Of a stretch of DNA of 64,000 nucleotides, positions 45,606-54,688 are shown in pieces; the stretch's first letter is position 1, and the number at the start of each line of letters is the position of its first letter. This stretch comes from Thalassotalea sp. G2M2-11 (GTDB lineage: Bacteria > Pseudomonadota > Gammaproteobacteria > Enterobacterales > Alteromonadaceae): contig NZ_JADNYL010000002.1 in assembly GCF_017168195.1 (NCBI RefSeq), forward strand, positions 310,001-374,000, given 5' to 3'. Position numbers and translations under genes: made by a program. The notes beneath the pieces were generated by a model, which saw only the letters and a list, made by a program, of their open reading frames with translations, was not told where the DNA came from and searched no databases.

Positions 45606-46511
45606 TCAACCTTTACCACGTGTTTTCGTACTAAAGGAGTTAGCTTTTTTAGCAATAAAATCAAATACCATTCCAGCAACATCTTTTCCTGTAGCCTGTT
45701 CAATACCCTCTAAACCCGGAGAAGAGTTCACTTCCATCACCATAGGTCCATTTTGCGAACGCAGTAAATCAACACCACAAAAGTTTAACCCCATCACTTT
45801 CGCAGCATTCACAGCCGTTTCACGTTCCTCTTTCGATAATTTCACCACTTTAGCACTGCCGCCACGATGCAAGTTTGAACGAAACTCTCCTTCCGCACCT
45901 TGACGTTTCATGGCCGCAACAACTCTTCCACCTATAACCAAACAGCGAATATCTGCGCCACCTGCCTCTTTAATAAATTCTTGTACGAGGATGTTTGCTT
46001 TTAATCCCATAAAAGCTTCGATGATTGCTTCCGCCGCTTTTGCTGTATCAGCTAATACCACCCCGATACCTTGCGTGCCTTCAAGCAATTTGATCACAAC
46101 TGGTGCGCCACCAACATTTTTTATTAAATCCTTAATATTATCAGGCTTACTAGCAAAACCTGTGCGCGGCAAACCTATCCCTTTACGTGACAATAACTGT
46201 AGTGAGCGTAACTTGTCTCTTGAGCGGCTAATCGCCACAGATTCATTGACATTAAAAGTGCCCATCATTTCAAATTGTCTTGCCACAGCAGTACCATAAA
46301 ATGTTACCGAGGCGCCAATTCTTGGAATAATTGCATCATAGCTTGGAAGCTCATGCCCTTGATAACGAACGGCAGGACGGCTACTGGTAATATCCATGTA
46401 GCAATGCAAGGTATCAATAATATCAACCTGATGACCTTTGGCTTCGCCAGCCTCTTTCAAGCGACGAGTGGAATACAAATTCGGATTTCTGGATAAAATA
46501 GCAATTCTCAT
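45606..46511 (-). CDS. rimK: RimK, ATP-grasp glutamate ligase
   Basis: A 301-residue ATP-grasp enzyme that adds glutamates to the C terminus of ribosomal protein S6 in E. coli. The start at 46511 ([18 protein letters not shown]) is the family start; the frame extends 9 codons further without support. [32 protein letters not shown] and [15 protein letters not shown] are the ATP-grasp motifs. It heads a minus-strand run with an M14 enzyme, a RimB-like protease and an MscS channel. Confidence 0.94.
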   Translation of the reverse strand: MRIAILSRNPNLYSTRRLKEAGEAKGHQVDIIDTLHCYMDITSSRPAVRYQGHELPSYDAIIPRIGASVTFYGTAVARQFEMMGTFNVNESVAISRSRDKLRSLQLLSRKGIGLPRTGFASKPDNIKDLIKNVGGAPVVIKLLEGTQGIGVVLADTAKAAEAIIEAFMGLKANILVQEFIKEAGGADIRCLVIGGRVVAAMKRQGAEGEFRSNLHRGGSAKVVKLSKEERETAVNAAKVMGLNFCGVDLLRSQNGPMVMEVNSSPGLEGIEQATGKDVAGMVFDFIAKKANSFSTKTRGKG

Positions 46512-46623
46512 GTGACTTAACCTTTTTTCATTAAACACTTGAATGAAGATTCACTCAGTGAGGTAAATTTAAGGTGGAGTGTATAGACAACAAACAAATC
46601 AATAAAACGCAATATTTCGATAG

Positions 46624-46648
46624 GTTTAATCAAAATTTTTGATTAAAC
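46624..46648. promoter_or_regulatory. 25-base perfect palindrome between rimK and lysR
   Basis: GTTTAATCAAAA, a central T, and the exact reverse complement TTTTGATTAAAC. It lies 113 bases before the rimK start and 138 bases before the divergent LysR gene. Its symmetry fits a LysR-type binding site controlling one or both directions. Confidence 0.55.
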
Positions 46649-46785
46649 TAAAAATATTGATAAAAAAGGTACGTTTTTTGTTCGTAACGAGTATTGTTTT
46701 GAGCAGATAGTTCAGTTCATCGCATTATTATTGTATGTAAACACCGAATGACAATGCACAAAGCCCCCTAGTTTTAGGAATAAAA

Positions 46786-47631
46786 ATGAAAATCGAATTA
46801 TTAAAAACTTTTTTAGAAGTCAGCCGAACCATGCACTTTAGAGCCGCGGCTGAAAATTTATTTCTTACGCAATCCGCCGTCAGTGCTAGAGTCAAATTGC
46901 TGGAAGATGAATTAGGGGTATTATTATTCGATCGCAGCCAAAAACACTTAAAACTCACCCCAGAGGGCCATCGCCTGATCAAACACGCCAATGAGTTAAT
47001 TTTTATGTGGCAAAAAACTAAGCAAGATGTGGGAATTGCCCAAAGCGATAACTATCAATTAGTTATTGGTGCTAAAATGAGTATTTGGGACATAATATTG
47101 CAGGACTGGTTAACAAAAATTCATCGCAATATTGAAGATCTCAGCTTACTCACCAAGACCTACTCCCCTATTGAACTACAAAAAAGTTTACTCAGCAGGG
47201 TGACAGATGTTGGCTTTTTATTTGAGCCGCCTTATACCGAAGAGTTAATCACAGAAAAAGTGGCGACGGTACCACTACATTTAGTTTCTACCGAGGCAGA
47301 GCAAACAGATCTGAATGCTCTGTTACACAATTATATTATGGTAGATTACGGTGAAGCCGTGAATGCCCAACATCGCAGAGCACACATTGACTCGCCGCCA
47401 GCAAAACACTTTATGAGTCATCCGCGTGTCGCTTTAAACTTTCTACTAGATGCAGGAGGCAGTGCTTACTTACCCAGACAAATGAGTTTTGAATATATTG
47501 AAAAAAATCAACTTTTTGTTGTGGAAGATGCCCCCGTTTATTCACGCGATATCTTCGCCGTTTACGCGGCAAAAAGTCATAAAATTGATATTATCAAAGA
47601 AACGATACAACTCTTTCCACAAGTCAATTAA
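46786..47631 (+). CDS. LysR-family transcriptional regulator (HdfR-like)
   Basis: A 281-residue regulator. The N-terminal helix-turn-helix (ELLKTFLEVSRTMHFRAAAE, then LTQSAVSARVKLLEDELG) matches HdfR closely at the start. The effector domain follows from about residue 90. HdfR controls flagellar genes in E. coli, but the divergent rimK operon suggests a local target here. The shared gap carries a large palindrome. Confidence 0.88.
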   Translation: MKIELLKTFLEVSRTMHFRAAAENLFLTQSAVSARVKLLEDELGVLLFDRSQKHLKLTPEGHRLIKHANELIFMWQKTKQDVGIAQSDNYQLVIGAKMSIWDIILQDWLTKIHRNIEDLSLLTKTYSPIELQKSLLSRVTDVGFLFEPPYTEELITEKVATVPLHLVSTEAEQTDLNALLHNYIMVDYGEAVNAQHRRAHIDSPPAKHFMSHPRVALNFLLDAGGSAYLPRQMSFEYIEKNQLFVVEDAPVYSRDIFAVYAAKSHKIDIIKETIQLFPQVN

Positions 47632-47673
47632 TCAGCGATTAAAAATAAAGTAGTGCAATAAAACAGTATCAAA

Positions 47674-48630
47674 CTAAAACCATTTTTTCGTTTTAAACAG
47701 CCACACTTGAAGCGCAACAACAATAATCAGAATACCGATAAAAATTGCAAACGCATAAGGGTTTTCTGCACCAGGAATGCCACCAACATTAATACCTAGC
47801 AAACCTGTCAGAAAACCTAAAGGCAGGAAAATAGCAGCAACGATCGACAACACATACATGCGATTATTCATGTGCTCAGCCAAAGCGTTATTCAGCTCTT
47901 CCTGACTCACGACAGCGCGATCTTTAATCGAATCTAAATCTTCAATAAAGCGGATCAAATTATCGGTTGTTTCACGCAAATGAATTTTTTCATCCTGTGT
48001 AAACAAACTAAATCGGTCACTTAATAATTGATTCATCGCTTCACGTTGCGGTGAAAGATAACGTCGTAATGAGATGATCTGACGCCTCAAATCAGCAAGT
48101 TCATTGCGTAAATCTTCACTTTTAGCAGCTAACACATTTTCTTCAATTTCGGCAACACTCTCTTCAATTTCATAAATGGTTTCACTCATTCGTTCAATAA
48201 GGCGTTCGGTTAATCGAGTGAGTAGCTGGGTTGATGATGTTGGTCCCTGTCCCTGATAAAAATCCTGAGCAATATCATGGGTAGAAAGTAAGGTTCTTCT
48301 TCGCGTACTGATCACTCTCTCGTCATTGAACCAAAGGCGAATAGATACCATGTCTTGAGGATCGCTATTGGGCGCTAGATTTACCCCACGAAGTGACACT
48401 AACGCGCCATTATTGAGTGACGTCGCTCTTGGGCGAGTTTCATCATTGAGCAAGGCATTGATCACCACCTCACTTAAACCGCTGTGATCAGTCAACCATG
48501 TTTGTGTAGAAGGCAAGGTATAATCAAAGTGTAACCAATAACCTCTGGTTTTATCCAATGTATCAAGTGAAGCGATTGCCTCTCCTGTGTCAAAATAGAA
48601 ACCATAAATAAATTCGGTTGATTGCGACAT
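47674..48630 (-). CDS. zntB: CorA-family zinc transporter ZntB
   Basis: A protein of about 318 residues. A long cytoplasmic alpha/beta domain is followed by two C-terminal helices, the first preceded by the pore motif GINVGGIPGAENPYAF (GxN type, ZntB-like). A start at 48630 (MSQSTEFIYGF) has GGAG 10 bases upstream; ATG at 48639 or a TTG at 48681 are alternatives. Zinc or other divalent ion flux across the inner membrane is expected. It is convergent with the LysR gene. Confidence 0.88.
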   Translation of the reverse strand: MSQSTEFIYGFYFDTGEAIASLDTLDKTRGYWLHFDYTLPSTQTWLTDHSGLSEVVINALLNDETRPRATSLNNGALVSLRGVNLAPNSDPQDMVSIRLWFNDERVISTRRRTLLSTHDIAQDFYQGQGPTSSTQLLTRLTERLIERMSETIYEIEESVAEIEENVLAAKSEDLRNELADLRRQIISLRRYLSPQREAMNQLLSDRFSLFTQDEKIHLRETTDNLIRFIEDLDSIKDRAVVSQEELNNALAEHMNNRMYVLSIVAAIFLPLGFLTGLLGINVGGIPGAENPYAFAIFIGILIIVVALQVWLFKTKKWF

Positions 48631-48773
48631 CTGATCCATGCTCCACAGGTTTTGATTAACGTTTAACAGAAAGTGGCTCAAGCTTATCTTTTTTACTTGC
48701 TAAATATAAAGCAAATTTTATTTTTATCTTTGCGCGATTCACTGACATTAGTTTCAATGCACAATGACACACA

Positions 48774-50174
48774 TTAGGGAATAGAGCTTTCTACTCGGTT
48801 TCGCCCGTTATTTTTCGCGTTATAAAGCGATTGATCCGCTAATTCAATCAATAGATTACACTGTTGTTGACGCTCTGGCACCATAGTATGTAAACCAATA
48901 CTAATAGAAACCAATTGACTGACCTTCGAGTATAAATGAGGAATTTTCATTTGACTAACACTTGCTAAACAAGCTTCAGCCACTGTTAAAGCATGCTGAT
49001 GATCAATCCCTGGTAATAAAACCGCAAACTCTTCACCGCCATAGCGTGCGACTAAATCTTCACCACGCTTTGAAACACTTTTTAACTGTTTCGCGATTTG
49101 CACTAAACATTGATCGCCACGCTGATGACCATAATTATCATTAAATTGCTTGAAAAAATCGACATCGATCATCAACAAAGAAAGCTCTGTGCTATTGCGA
49201 ATGGCGCGCGACCACTCTTTTTGCAATACCATATCAAATTTACGTCGGTTGGCGATCCCCGTAAGAGGATCAACAAAAGATAACTGCTCTAGCTCCATGC
49301 GCAAGGTGTGTAATTCAAGCTCTGTTTGTTTTCTTTTTGTAATATCCTGAATAATAAATAAAAAGCCAATTGCTTGATGATTGTCCTCAATTTTAGACAA
49401 GGATATTTCTGCATAGGCGGTATAATGATGCTTATCATAGTAATCAATTTCTCTGGTGGTATGTTCAAGTGCTGACTTAGAGAGGTTGTCGACCATTTCA
49501 CTAATAACCGTTTGCCATGTACCTTTTCTAATATCCATCACCTTGCGGCCAATCGCCTGCTCACTAGTTAAGCCAAATAATTGTTGTGCCGCAATATTCC
49601 ATCGCACAATAATGCCATCATTGGTCGTCACCACAATAGCATCATGAGCGGCATCAAACATTTTACTCAAAAAAGATAACGATACAGTAAATCGCTGTAA
49701 TTTAGAGACTTCCACAGACACATTACGCATTAAGCCCATATTCACTTTATTCACCGTTGCTTGGTGTAAAATGCGTTTATTCACTTGGGCTAATAGCAGC
49801 TTAATATCAATATTTGGCTGTTCTTGCTCATAAGATAATATTTGCCAATGGCTACCAATGCTAGCTATTGGAGCTTTCAATTGCTTCAGTAGTTCTGCGT
49901 ACTGAGCATTATAAGACCAAAATAATAATTGTGCTTTCGGTGCAAAGGCATAAAGCTGGCGAGCAATTTTTTTAGTCGATGTTAGCCCAACGCCAATAAA
50001 AATAAGCGCAACTTCGACATTTATTGCTTGTTGTTCCACAAAGAATTCGGCTAATTGCTCTCCGGCTTGGCAGTGAATTAATTCAATATCAACAGTACTG
50101 AGTAGAGCTTCTGTTTTTTTATACGTTTCAGTCAAACAGTTTGATTGTTCAATCAGTAGCGCTATTGATTTCAT
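48774..50174 (-). CDS. PAS-GGDEF diguanylate cyclase
   Basis: A 466-residue cytoplasmic enzyme. The N-terminal 130 residues look like a receiver-type alpha/beta fold (EVALIFIGVGL) without a clear phospho-site. A PAS domain (about 165-290) begins MFDAAHDAIVVTTNDGIIVRWN. The GGDEF domain (about 305-465) has DPLTGIANRRKFD and the active site ARYGGEEFAVLLPG, so it should make cyclic di-GMP. No RxxD inhibitory site is evident just before the GGEEF motif. No EAL domain. It lies 19 bases after an acyl-CoA dehydrogenase gene. Confidence 0.9.
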   Translation of the reverse strand: MKSIALLIEQSNCLTETYKKTEALLSTVDIELIHCQAGEQLAEFFVEQQAINVEVALIFIGVGLTSTKKIARQLYAFAPKAQLLFWSYNAQYAELLKQLKAPIASIGSHWQILSYEQEQPNIDIKLLLAQVNKRILHQATVNKVNMGLMRNVSVEVSKLQRFTVSLSFLSKMFDAAHDAIVVTTNDGIIVRWNIAAQQLFGLTSEQAIGRKVMDIRKGTWQTVISEMVDNLSKSALEHTTREIDYYDKHHYTAYAEISLSKIEDNHQAIGFLFIIQDITKRKQTELELHTLRMELEQLSFVDPLTGIANRRKFDMVLQKEWSRAIRNSTELSLLMIDVDFFKQFNDNYGHQRGDQCLVQIAKQLKSVSKRGEDLVARYGGEEFAVLLPGIDHQHALTVAEACLASVSQMKIPHLYSKVSQLVSISIGLHTMVPERQQQCNLLIELADQSLYNAKNNGRNRVESSIP

Positions 50175-50193
50175 TATTTAGTTCGCAGATACA

Positions 50194-51357
50194 TTAGATT
50201 AACGGCAAACCAAGCAGTGAGCGACCAATCCAGCCTTGAAGCATATCGGATGTTGGTGACATTATATGGCTCGCTCTGCCATCTCTTAATAACCTAGCTA
50301 GGGTACTATTTTCTCCATATGCCTTGCCACCACAGCATGTCATCGCATCATTGGTTATTGCTATCACAGTGTCTGCCGCATCAACTTTCGCCATCATAAT
50401 ACTTAGAGCTGCATCATGGGCTCCCGTATCTCCTTTATAAGCAGCTTGATATAATAACGCTCTACTTTTATCTATGGTGCATCGCATCTTAGCGACTCGG
50501 TTTTGTAAAGTGGGAATGTCGGCAAGTGACTCTCCTGAGTGTTGGTAGTATCGATTAGTTAAATGATCAATTGTGATATCTAGTGCAGTTTGTGCAATAC
50601 CAATATACGTTGCAGCCATCGCCGTTAAAAAGTAAGGTGCAACCACTTCAAATATGTACCAAATTTGATCTCCTTCGACACCTAATAAATTTCTTCGAGG
50701 GATCCTAACGCCATTAAGATCCATCCCTCGTGATGAATTACCGCGCATTCCTAAGCCTTGCCATGATTCTAGCCAAGTAATACCTTCTGTAGCACCATCA
50801 ACAACAACACAATTAAAATCCCCAGGCACTTCATCCGGTTGAGCTATTTGAGTAGAAACAACATAAGAGTCTGCATGACTACCATTAGTGACAAATTGCT
50901 TACAGCCATGTATTTGATAATGTTCTTCATCTAGAGTTAATTGTGTTTGCGGTAAATAGAAGTGTGCGCCTGTTCCCGATTCAGACAATGCTAATGTCGT
51001 GATATGTTGGTTATCTGCTATGGGCTTTAAATATTTCTCTGTTTGATACTGGGTTGCCTTTGCATTAATCACCGCACTTCCAACACAATGCATGCCATAG
51101 CATAAAGCAGAAGATGAGCACCCTTTACCGATAGTTTCAGCAATAACGGCTAATGCTAGCAAGCCTTGTTCATGTCCCCCCAATGTTTTAGGCATATGTA
51201 AACTCAATAGATCAGCTTCTGCTAAACCACGCATAGAATGAGCAGGCCAACATGCCTGTTCATCCACTATATTACTCTTTGGCACTATTATCCCTTGAGT
51301 AACTTCTTCCGCTATCGATTTTAACTTCAATATTGCAGGAGACAATACTCCTTCCAT
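50194..51357 (-). CDS. Acyl-CoA dehydrogenase family flavoenzyme
   Basis: A 387-residue FAD enzyme. Features: LSLHMPKTLGGHEQG, TTLALSESGTGAHF in the FAD/substrate region, VTNGSHADSYVVST, and a C-terminal helical domain (TCCGGKAYGENSTLARLLRDG). An ACAD-type catalytic Glu is not obvious where CCGGxG(Y/F) normally follows, so the substrate class is open; some relatives are monooxygenases (inference). There is no other beta-oxidation gene close by. Confidence 0.85.
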   Translation of the reverse strand: MEGVLSPAILKLKSIAEEVTQGIIVPKSNIVDEQACWPAHSMRGLAEADLLSLHMPKTLGGHEQGLLALAVIAETIGKGCSSSALCYGMHCVGSAVINAKATQYQTEKYLKPIADNQHITTLALSESGTGAHFYLPQTQLTLDEEHYQIHGCKQFVTNGSHADSYVVSTQIAQPDEVPGDFNCVVVDGATEGITWLESWQGLGMRGNSSRGMDLNGVRIPRRNLLGVEGDQIWYIFEVVAPYFLTAMAATYIGIAQTALDITIDHLTNRYYQHSGESLADIPTLQNRVAKMRCTIDKSRALLYQAAYKGDTGAHDAALSIMMAKVDAADTVIAITNDAMTCCGGKAYGENSTLARLLRDGRASHIMSPTSDMLQGWIGRSLLGLPLI

Positions 51358-51549
51358 AGCTTTAACTCCTTATCGCTACTCTCTATTCAAATCACACACA
51401 TCCCCACCCTAAACCTATAAACACAGATTGCTAATATAGCAATAAACTTTGCAGGTTCCAGCTCGATTTAACAAATTATTGAATCATTAATTTCAATTAA
51501 TTAACATAAGCAGTGTATGATTAGCACTACACTTAGTTAACGAGCTGAC

Positions 51550-51654
51550 ATGGCAAGACCAAAGCAGATTAAAATCAATTGGCATATTGGTGCTAATATT
51601 TTAACAACGTTAGGTATTATCATCGTTCATAGAGCACTAGGAGCATTCTCTTGA
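51550..51654 (+). CDS. Small 34-residue membrane protein coupled to the GAF kinase
   Basis: ATG to TGA gives a basic N terminus (ARPKQIKINWH), one hydrophobic segment (IGANILTTLGIIIVH) and a short tail. Its stop TGA overlaps the TTG start of the kinase (TTGA), the usual sign of translational coupling, which is the main reason to believe it. The ribosome site is weak. It could modulate or anchor the otherwise soluble kinase (inference). Confidence 0.4.
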   Translation: MARPKQIKINWHIGANILTTLGIIIVHRALGAFS

Positions 51655-52988
51655 ATGACTTATCTTTTCAAATTAGTGACATTTTAAAAAAATTAAAATC
51701 CACTTATGGCAGTGACTTTTTTAATAGTTTAACCTGGCAGCTGCACCAGCTTATTGGTGCCGATTACACATTTATTGCCAGAGTTGATCTATCACGCCGT
51801 ATTTCTTCTACCATTTCGTTAGTGGCTGAACATAAGATCGCCGAAAACATCGAATATTCTCTTGATAATACGCCATGCGCTAATGTAACTGACGATGATG
51901 TCTGCATCTATCCCGAAGACATCACGCACTTATTTCCCAACGATCAAATGCTGATTGATTTAGCTATCGAAGGCTATGTTGGAACCCCACTGCATGACTC
52001 AAGTGGCAAGGTCATGGGGTTAATTGTTGCACTATACAAAAATAAAATTGAATACCCCAATGTAATTTCTGACTTATTTGAGTTGTTCGCTGGACGTATT
52101 TCTGCAGAAATAGAACGAAGTGAGAAAGAAAAACAACTGCGTGAATTAAATAGCACGCTTGAATTAAAAGTCGAAGAACGTACCAGTGAGTTAACTCATG
52201 CGTTAGCTAAGCTCCACGAAACTCAAAATCAAATCGTCGAACAAGAAAAACTAGCTTCACTCGGGCAACTAGTGGCGGGCGTTGCGCATGAAATAAATTC
52301 ACCATTAGGCATAGCAATTCTTGGTAATTCAACCATGATGAACTCGCTAGAAAAGCTTAATGACATGTTACATAGTAATAGATTAAGCCGTGCTAAAGTC
52401 GATAAAATGCTTAATGACATATTTCAAGCACAGCACTCGCTCGAATTTAATTTAAAACGAGCAGCAGAACTTGTTGCAAGTTTTAAGCAAATGGCAACTG
52501 ATTACAACCTTGATGAAAAAACTGATTTTGAATTAGTGCAGTGGCTAGCCAATGTCACAACCAGCATCAATCCGCTAATAAAAACCTCTGGAGTCACCTT
52601 ATCTATTCACACAACTGAAAAGGTAATGAACTGTCGATCTTACCCCGCAAAATTAACTCAAGTGCTAACAAACATTATTTCAAATGCCATCAATCATGCA
52701 TTTCCCGAACAAGCGGCAATCACAGAGCCTAAAGTCACTATCTGGCTGAGTTCCGATAAGAATAATTATCAACTTAAAGTCGCTGATAACGGTATTGGCA
52801 TGGACAAAGAAACCGTCAATCGTATTTTAGAACCGTTTTTTACCACTAAACGCGGTGTCGGTGGCACAGGGTTAGGCTTAAGCATAGTGAATAACCTAAT
52901 CATTGGCCCATTAAAAGGCCAGCTTGATATACAAAGTGAACAAGGTATAGGCACAACCATTAACCTGCTTTTTCCTATTAAAAATTAG
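51651..52988 (+). CDS. GAF-domain sensor histidine kinase
   Basis: A 445-residue kinase with no membrane helix. The start is TTG, with AGGAG 7 bases before it. A GAF domain spans about 18-160 (LIGADYTFIARVDLS and GYVGTPLHDSSGKVMGLIVA), then a coiled coil (about 165-200), the HisKA-type box LVAGVAHEINSPLG with H213, and the ATPase domain with NIISNAINHAF, VADNGIGMD and GTGLGLSIVNNLI. No response regulator is adjacent. A 34-residue membrane protein is coupled at its start. Confidence 0.9.
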   Translation: MNDLSFQISDILKKLKSTYGSDFFNSLTWQLHQLIGADYTFIARVDLSRRISSTISLVAEHKIAENIEYSLDNTPCANVTDDDVCIYPEDITHLFPNDQMLIDLAIEGYVGTPLHDSSGKVMGLIVALYKNKIEYPNVISDLFELFAGRISAEIERSEKEKQLRELNSTLELKVEERTSELTHALAKLHETQNQIVEQEKLASLGQLVAGVAHEINSPLGIAILGNSTMMNSLEKLNDMLHSNRLSRAKVDKMLNDIFQAQHSLEFNLKRAAELVASFKQMATDYNLDEKTDFELVQWLANVTTSINPLIKTSGVTLSIHTTEKVMNCRSYPAKLTQVLTNIISNAINHAFPEQAAITEPKVTIWLSSDKNNYQLKVADNGIGMDKETVNRILEPFFTTKRGVGGTGLGLSIVNNLIIGPLKGQLDIQSEQGIGTTINLLFPIKN

Positions 52989-53026
52989 CGATAAGCAATA
53001 TTAAGAAAACAATACTCGAGCATGCT

Positions 53027-53090
53027 GGCGAAGTATTACTTCGCCGTAGAAACTAATACCAATGGAAATGGTTAAATATTTATTTCCATT
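53027..53090. repeat. Two hairpins after the GAF kinase gene
   Basis: GGCGAAG-TATTA-CTTCGCC (53027-53045) and AATGGAAAT paired with ATTTCCATT (53061-53090). Neither is followed by a T run on the plus strand. The first may end kinase transcription; the second resembles a short dispersed inverted repeat but no second copy is seen here. The rest of 52989-53296 holds no gene apart from the Hsp20 leader. Confidence 0.4.
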
Positions 53091-53248
53091 AGTATAATAT
53101 TCAAGGTAAAACATGCACTATCTATTGAAATTCCTATAGATTAATAAACTTTTTTTTCTTATTACTAATTTAACTAAAAAGCATCTTGGAAATAGTTTTA
53201 TCATCCCTATATAAATGATGAGGTTAAGTTGTCTTATCGAGAAACTTA

Positions 53249-53289
53249 CCTCTCTAATTGTTTTTATTTTATGTTGCTTCAATCGGAGG
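53249..53289 (+). promoter_or_regulatory. Possible RNA thermometer in the hsp20 leader
   Basis: CCUCU (53249-53253) can pair with the ribosome site GGAGG (53285-53289), and AUUG (53257-53260) with CAAU (53280-53283), over a U-rich loop of 19 bases. A short, imperfect stem that hides the ribosome site is typical of small heat-shock gene leaders. Confidence 0.4.
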
Positions 53290-53296
53290 ATATATG

Positions 53297-53782
53297 ATGA
53301 ACTCAGTTGATTTAACCCCTTTATACCGTAGTAGTATTGGTTTTGATGGTTTAGCTTCATTAATTGATCGTGCTTTAGCATCAGATACAACTCCTAGTAG
53401 TTACCCACCCTATAATATTGAGGTAATTGAAGATAACCGTTACGCAATCACTTTAGCAGTCGCTGGCTTTTCCCAAAATGAGCTTGATATTCAAGTTGAA
53501 AAAGGCGTTCTAACGGTTTGTGGCGATAAAAATGCCAAGGATGATCGAACATATCTTCATCATGGTATCGCAAATCGAACCTTTGAGCGAAAATTCAACT
53601 TAGCTGATCATGTTGAAGTCACCAATGCAGAACTTAGCAACGGGCTATTAACGATAGACTTGGTAAAAGAAATACCAGAGGCGATGAAACCTAAATCAAT
53701 TGCTATCAACCAACAGGCCAAGGCAATTGAGAACAAAAAGGAAGTTGAACAAAAAGTAGCTAAGCAGGAAAAAGCAGCGTAA
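53297..53782 (+). CDS. Hsp20 / alpha-crystallin small heat-shock protein
   Basis: A protein of about 161 residues, IbpA-like. The start at 53297 has GGAGG 7 bases upstream (a second ATG at 53294 is 4 bases away). N-terminal arm: LTPLYRSSIGFDGLASLID. Alpha-crystallin domain (about 37-125): YNIEVIEDNRYAITLAVAGF and RTFERKFNLADHVEV. The usual C-terminal IxI is not obvious, and a charged Lys/Glu tail (ENKKEVEQKVAKQEK) replaces it. It holds unfolding proteins during stress. Confidence 0.93.
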   Translation: MNSVDLTPLYRSSIGFDGLASLIDRALASDTTPSSYPPYNIEVIEDNRYAITLAVAGFSQNELDIQVEKGVLTVCGDKNAKDDRTYLHHGIANRTFERKFNLADHVEVTNAELSNGLLTIDLVKEIPEAMKPKSIAINQQAKAIENKKEVEQKVAKQEKAA

Positions 53783-53787
53783 CCAAC

Positions 53788-53812
53788 GTAAGGGGCATTT
53801 AATGCCCCTTAC
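53788..53812 (+). terminator. Hairpin after hsp20
   Basis: GTAAGGGGCAT pairs perfectly with ATGCCCCTTAC (11 bp) over a three-base loop, 5 bases after the stop codon. There is no T run, but the stem is strong. Confidence 0.6.
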
Positions 53813-53890
53813 CTACTTCAGCTCGAAGTCATTTCCAGTTATCACCGTGTATTAGGTGTGTTCTTCCCCAAATTTCAAACAAGACTAGAT

Positions 53891-53913
53891 ACAAACCTCT
53901 TGGTCGGTTACAA
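53891..53913 (+). promoter_or_regulatory. Putative TetR operator upstream of the regulator gene
   Basis: ACAAACCTCTTGGTCGGTTA lies 29-48 bases before the TetR start. It shares the pattern ACAAACC-nCTnGGTCGGT with the site before the MlaC-like gene at 54613-54636, which suggests autoregulation. Confidence 0.5.
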
Positions 53914-53938
53914 TAAATTTGAACAATGAGGTAGTACC

Positions 53939-54523
53939 ATGAGAGATGCAGAGCAAACACGCCAAAAAATACTAGCGATCAGTGCTGATGAAATCCATCA
54001 ACACGGTTTTAAAGACACCAGTTTATCTATTATTTTAAAGCGTTGCGGTATTTCCAAAGGCGCACTGTATCATCATTTTGACAATAAAATGGAACTTGGT
54101 TACGCAGTATTTGAAGAAATATATACACCTATGTTCCTTGCCATGTGGCAACCTGCCGTAGAAGCGGCAGATCCTATTGAAGGTTTATGTTGTTTTTTTC
54201 AAAGCATGTCTGAAGAAATGAGTTGTGATGAAGTCATATGTGGCTGCCCGCTAAATAATCTTTGTCAAGAAATGGCCGCCGTTGATGAAGGTTTCAGACT
54301 AAGAATATTAAACATGCAACAACAACTTAATCATTTAATTGCGATTAATTTACAACGAGTTGCTGATAGTTTGCAGCCGAACTTAGACTTTAAACAAGTC
54401 GCTTACTTTATTGTTTCATGCTTTCATGGCTCTTCCAGTTTAAGCAAGAGCACTAAAAATAAAGAGTTATTCGACAAAGTCATAGCAGAGCTTTGTCGCT
54501 ATATTCGTCACCTGAAAAAATAA
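53939..54523 (+). CDS. TetR/AcrR-family regulator
   Basis: A 194-residue repressor. The DNA-binding part is ILAISADEIHQHGFKDTSL with the recognition helix CGISKGALYHHFDNKMELG. The ligand domain contains CGCPLNNLCQEM, a cysteine-containing block like that of the NemR-type TetR_C group, so sensing of a reactive compound is possible (inference). Similar operator-like sequences precede this gene and the next, so it probably controls both. Confidence 0.9.
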   Translation: MRDAEQTRQKILAISADEIHQHGFKDTSLSIILKRCGISKGALYHHFDNKMELGYAVFEEIYTPMFLAMWQPAVEAADPIEGLCCFFQSMSEEMSCDEVICGCPLNNLCQEMAAVDEGFRLRILNMQQQLNHLIAINLQRVADSLQPNLDFKQVAYFIVSCFHGSSSLSKSTKNKELFDKVIAELCRYIRHLKK

Positions 54524-54612
54524 CCCTTAGCCGCTCGCTTCAGCATCGTGAGATTTATCGAATTATGCCAAATTGATATAGCTCATATCATAAATTGTTA
54601 CACAAAATCATT

Positions 54613-54636
54613 TACAAACCGCTCGGTCGGTATGTA
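54613..54636 (+). promoter_or_regulatory. Putative TetR operator upstream of the MlaC-like gene
   Basis: TACAAACCG-CTCGGT-CGGTATGTA is nearly symmetric (TACAAACCG against TACATACCG) and contains ACCG-CT-CGGT. It lies 53 bases before the MlaC-like start. Confidence 0.6.
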
Positions 54637-54688
54637 AAATACTCAGCATCTTAAAATCACTCAGTATTTACCTTACTAAGGACATGGA

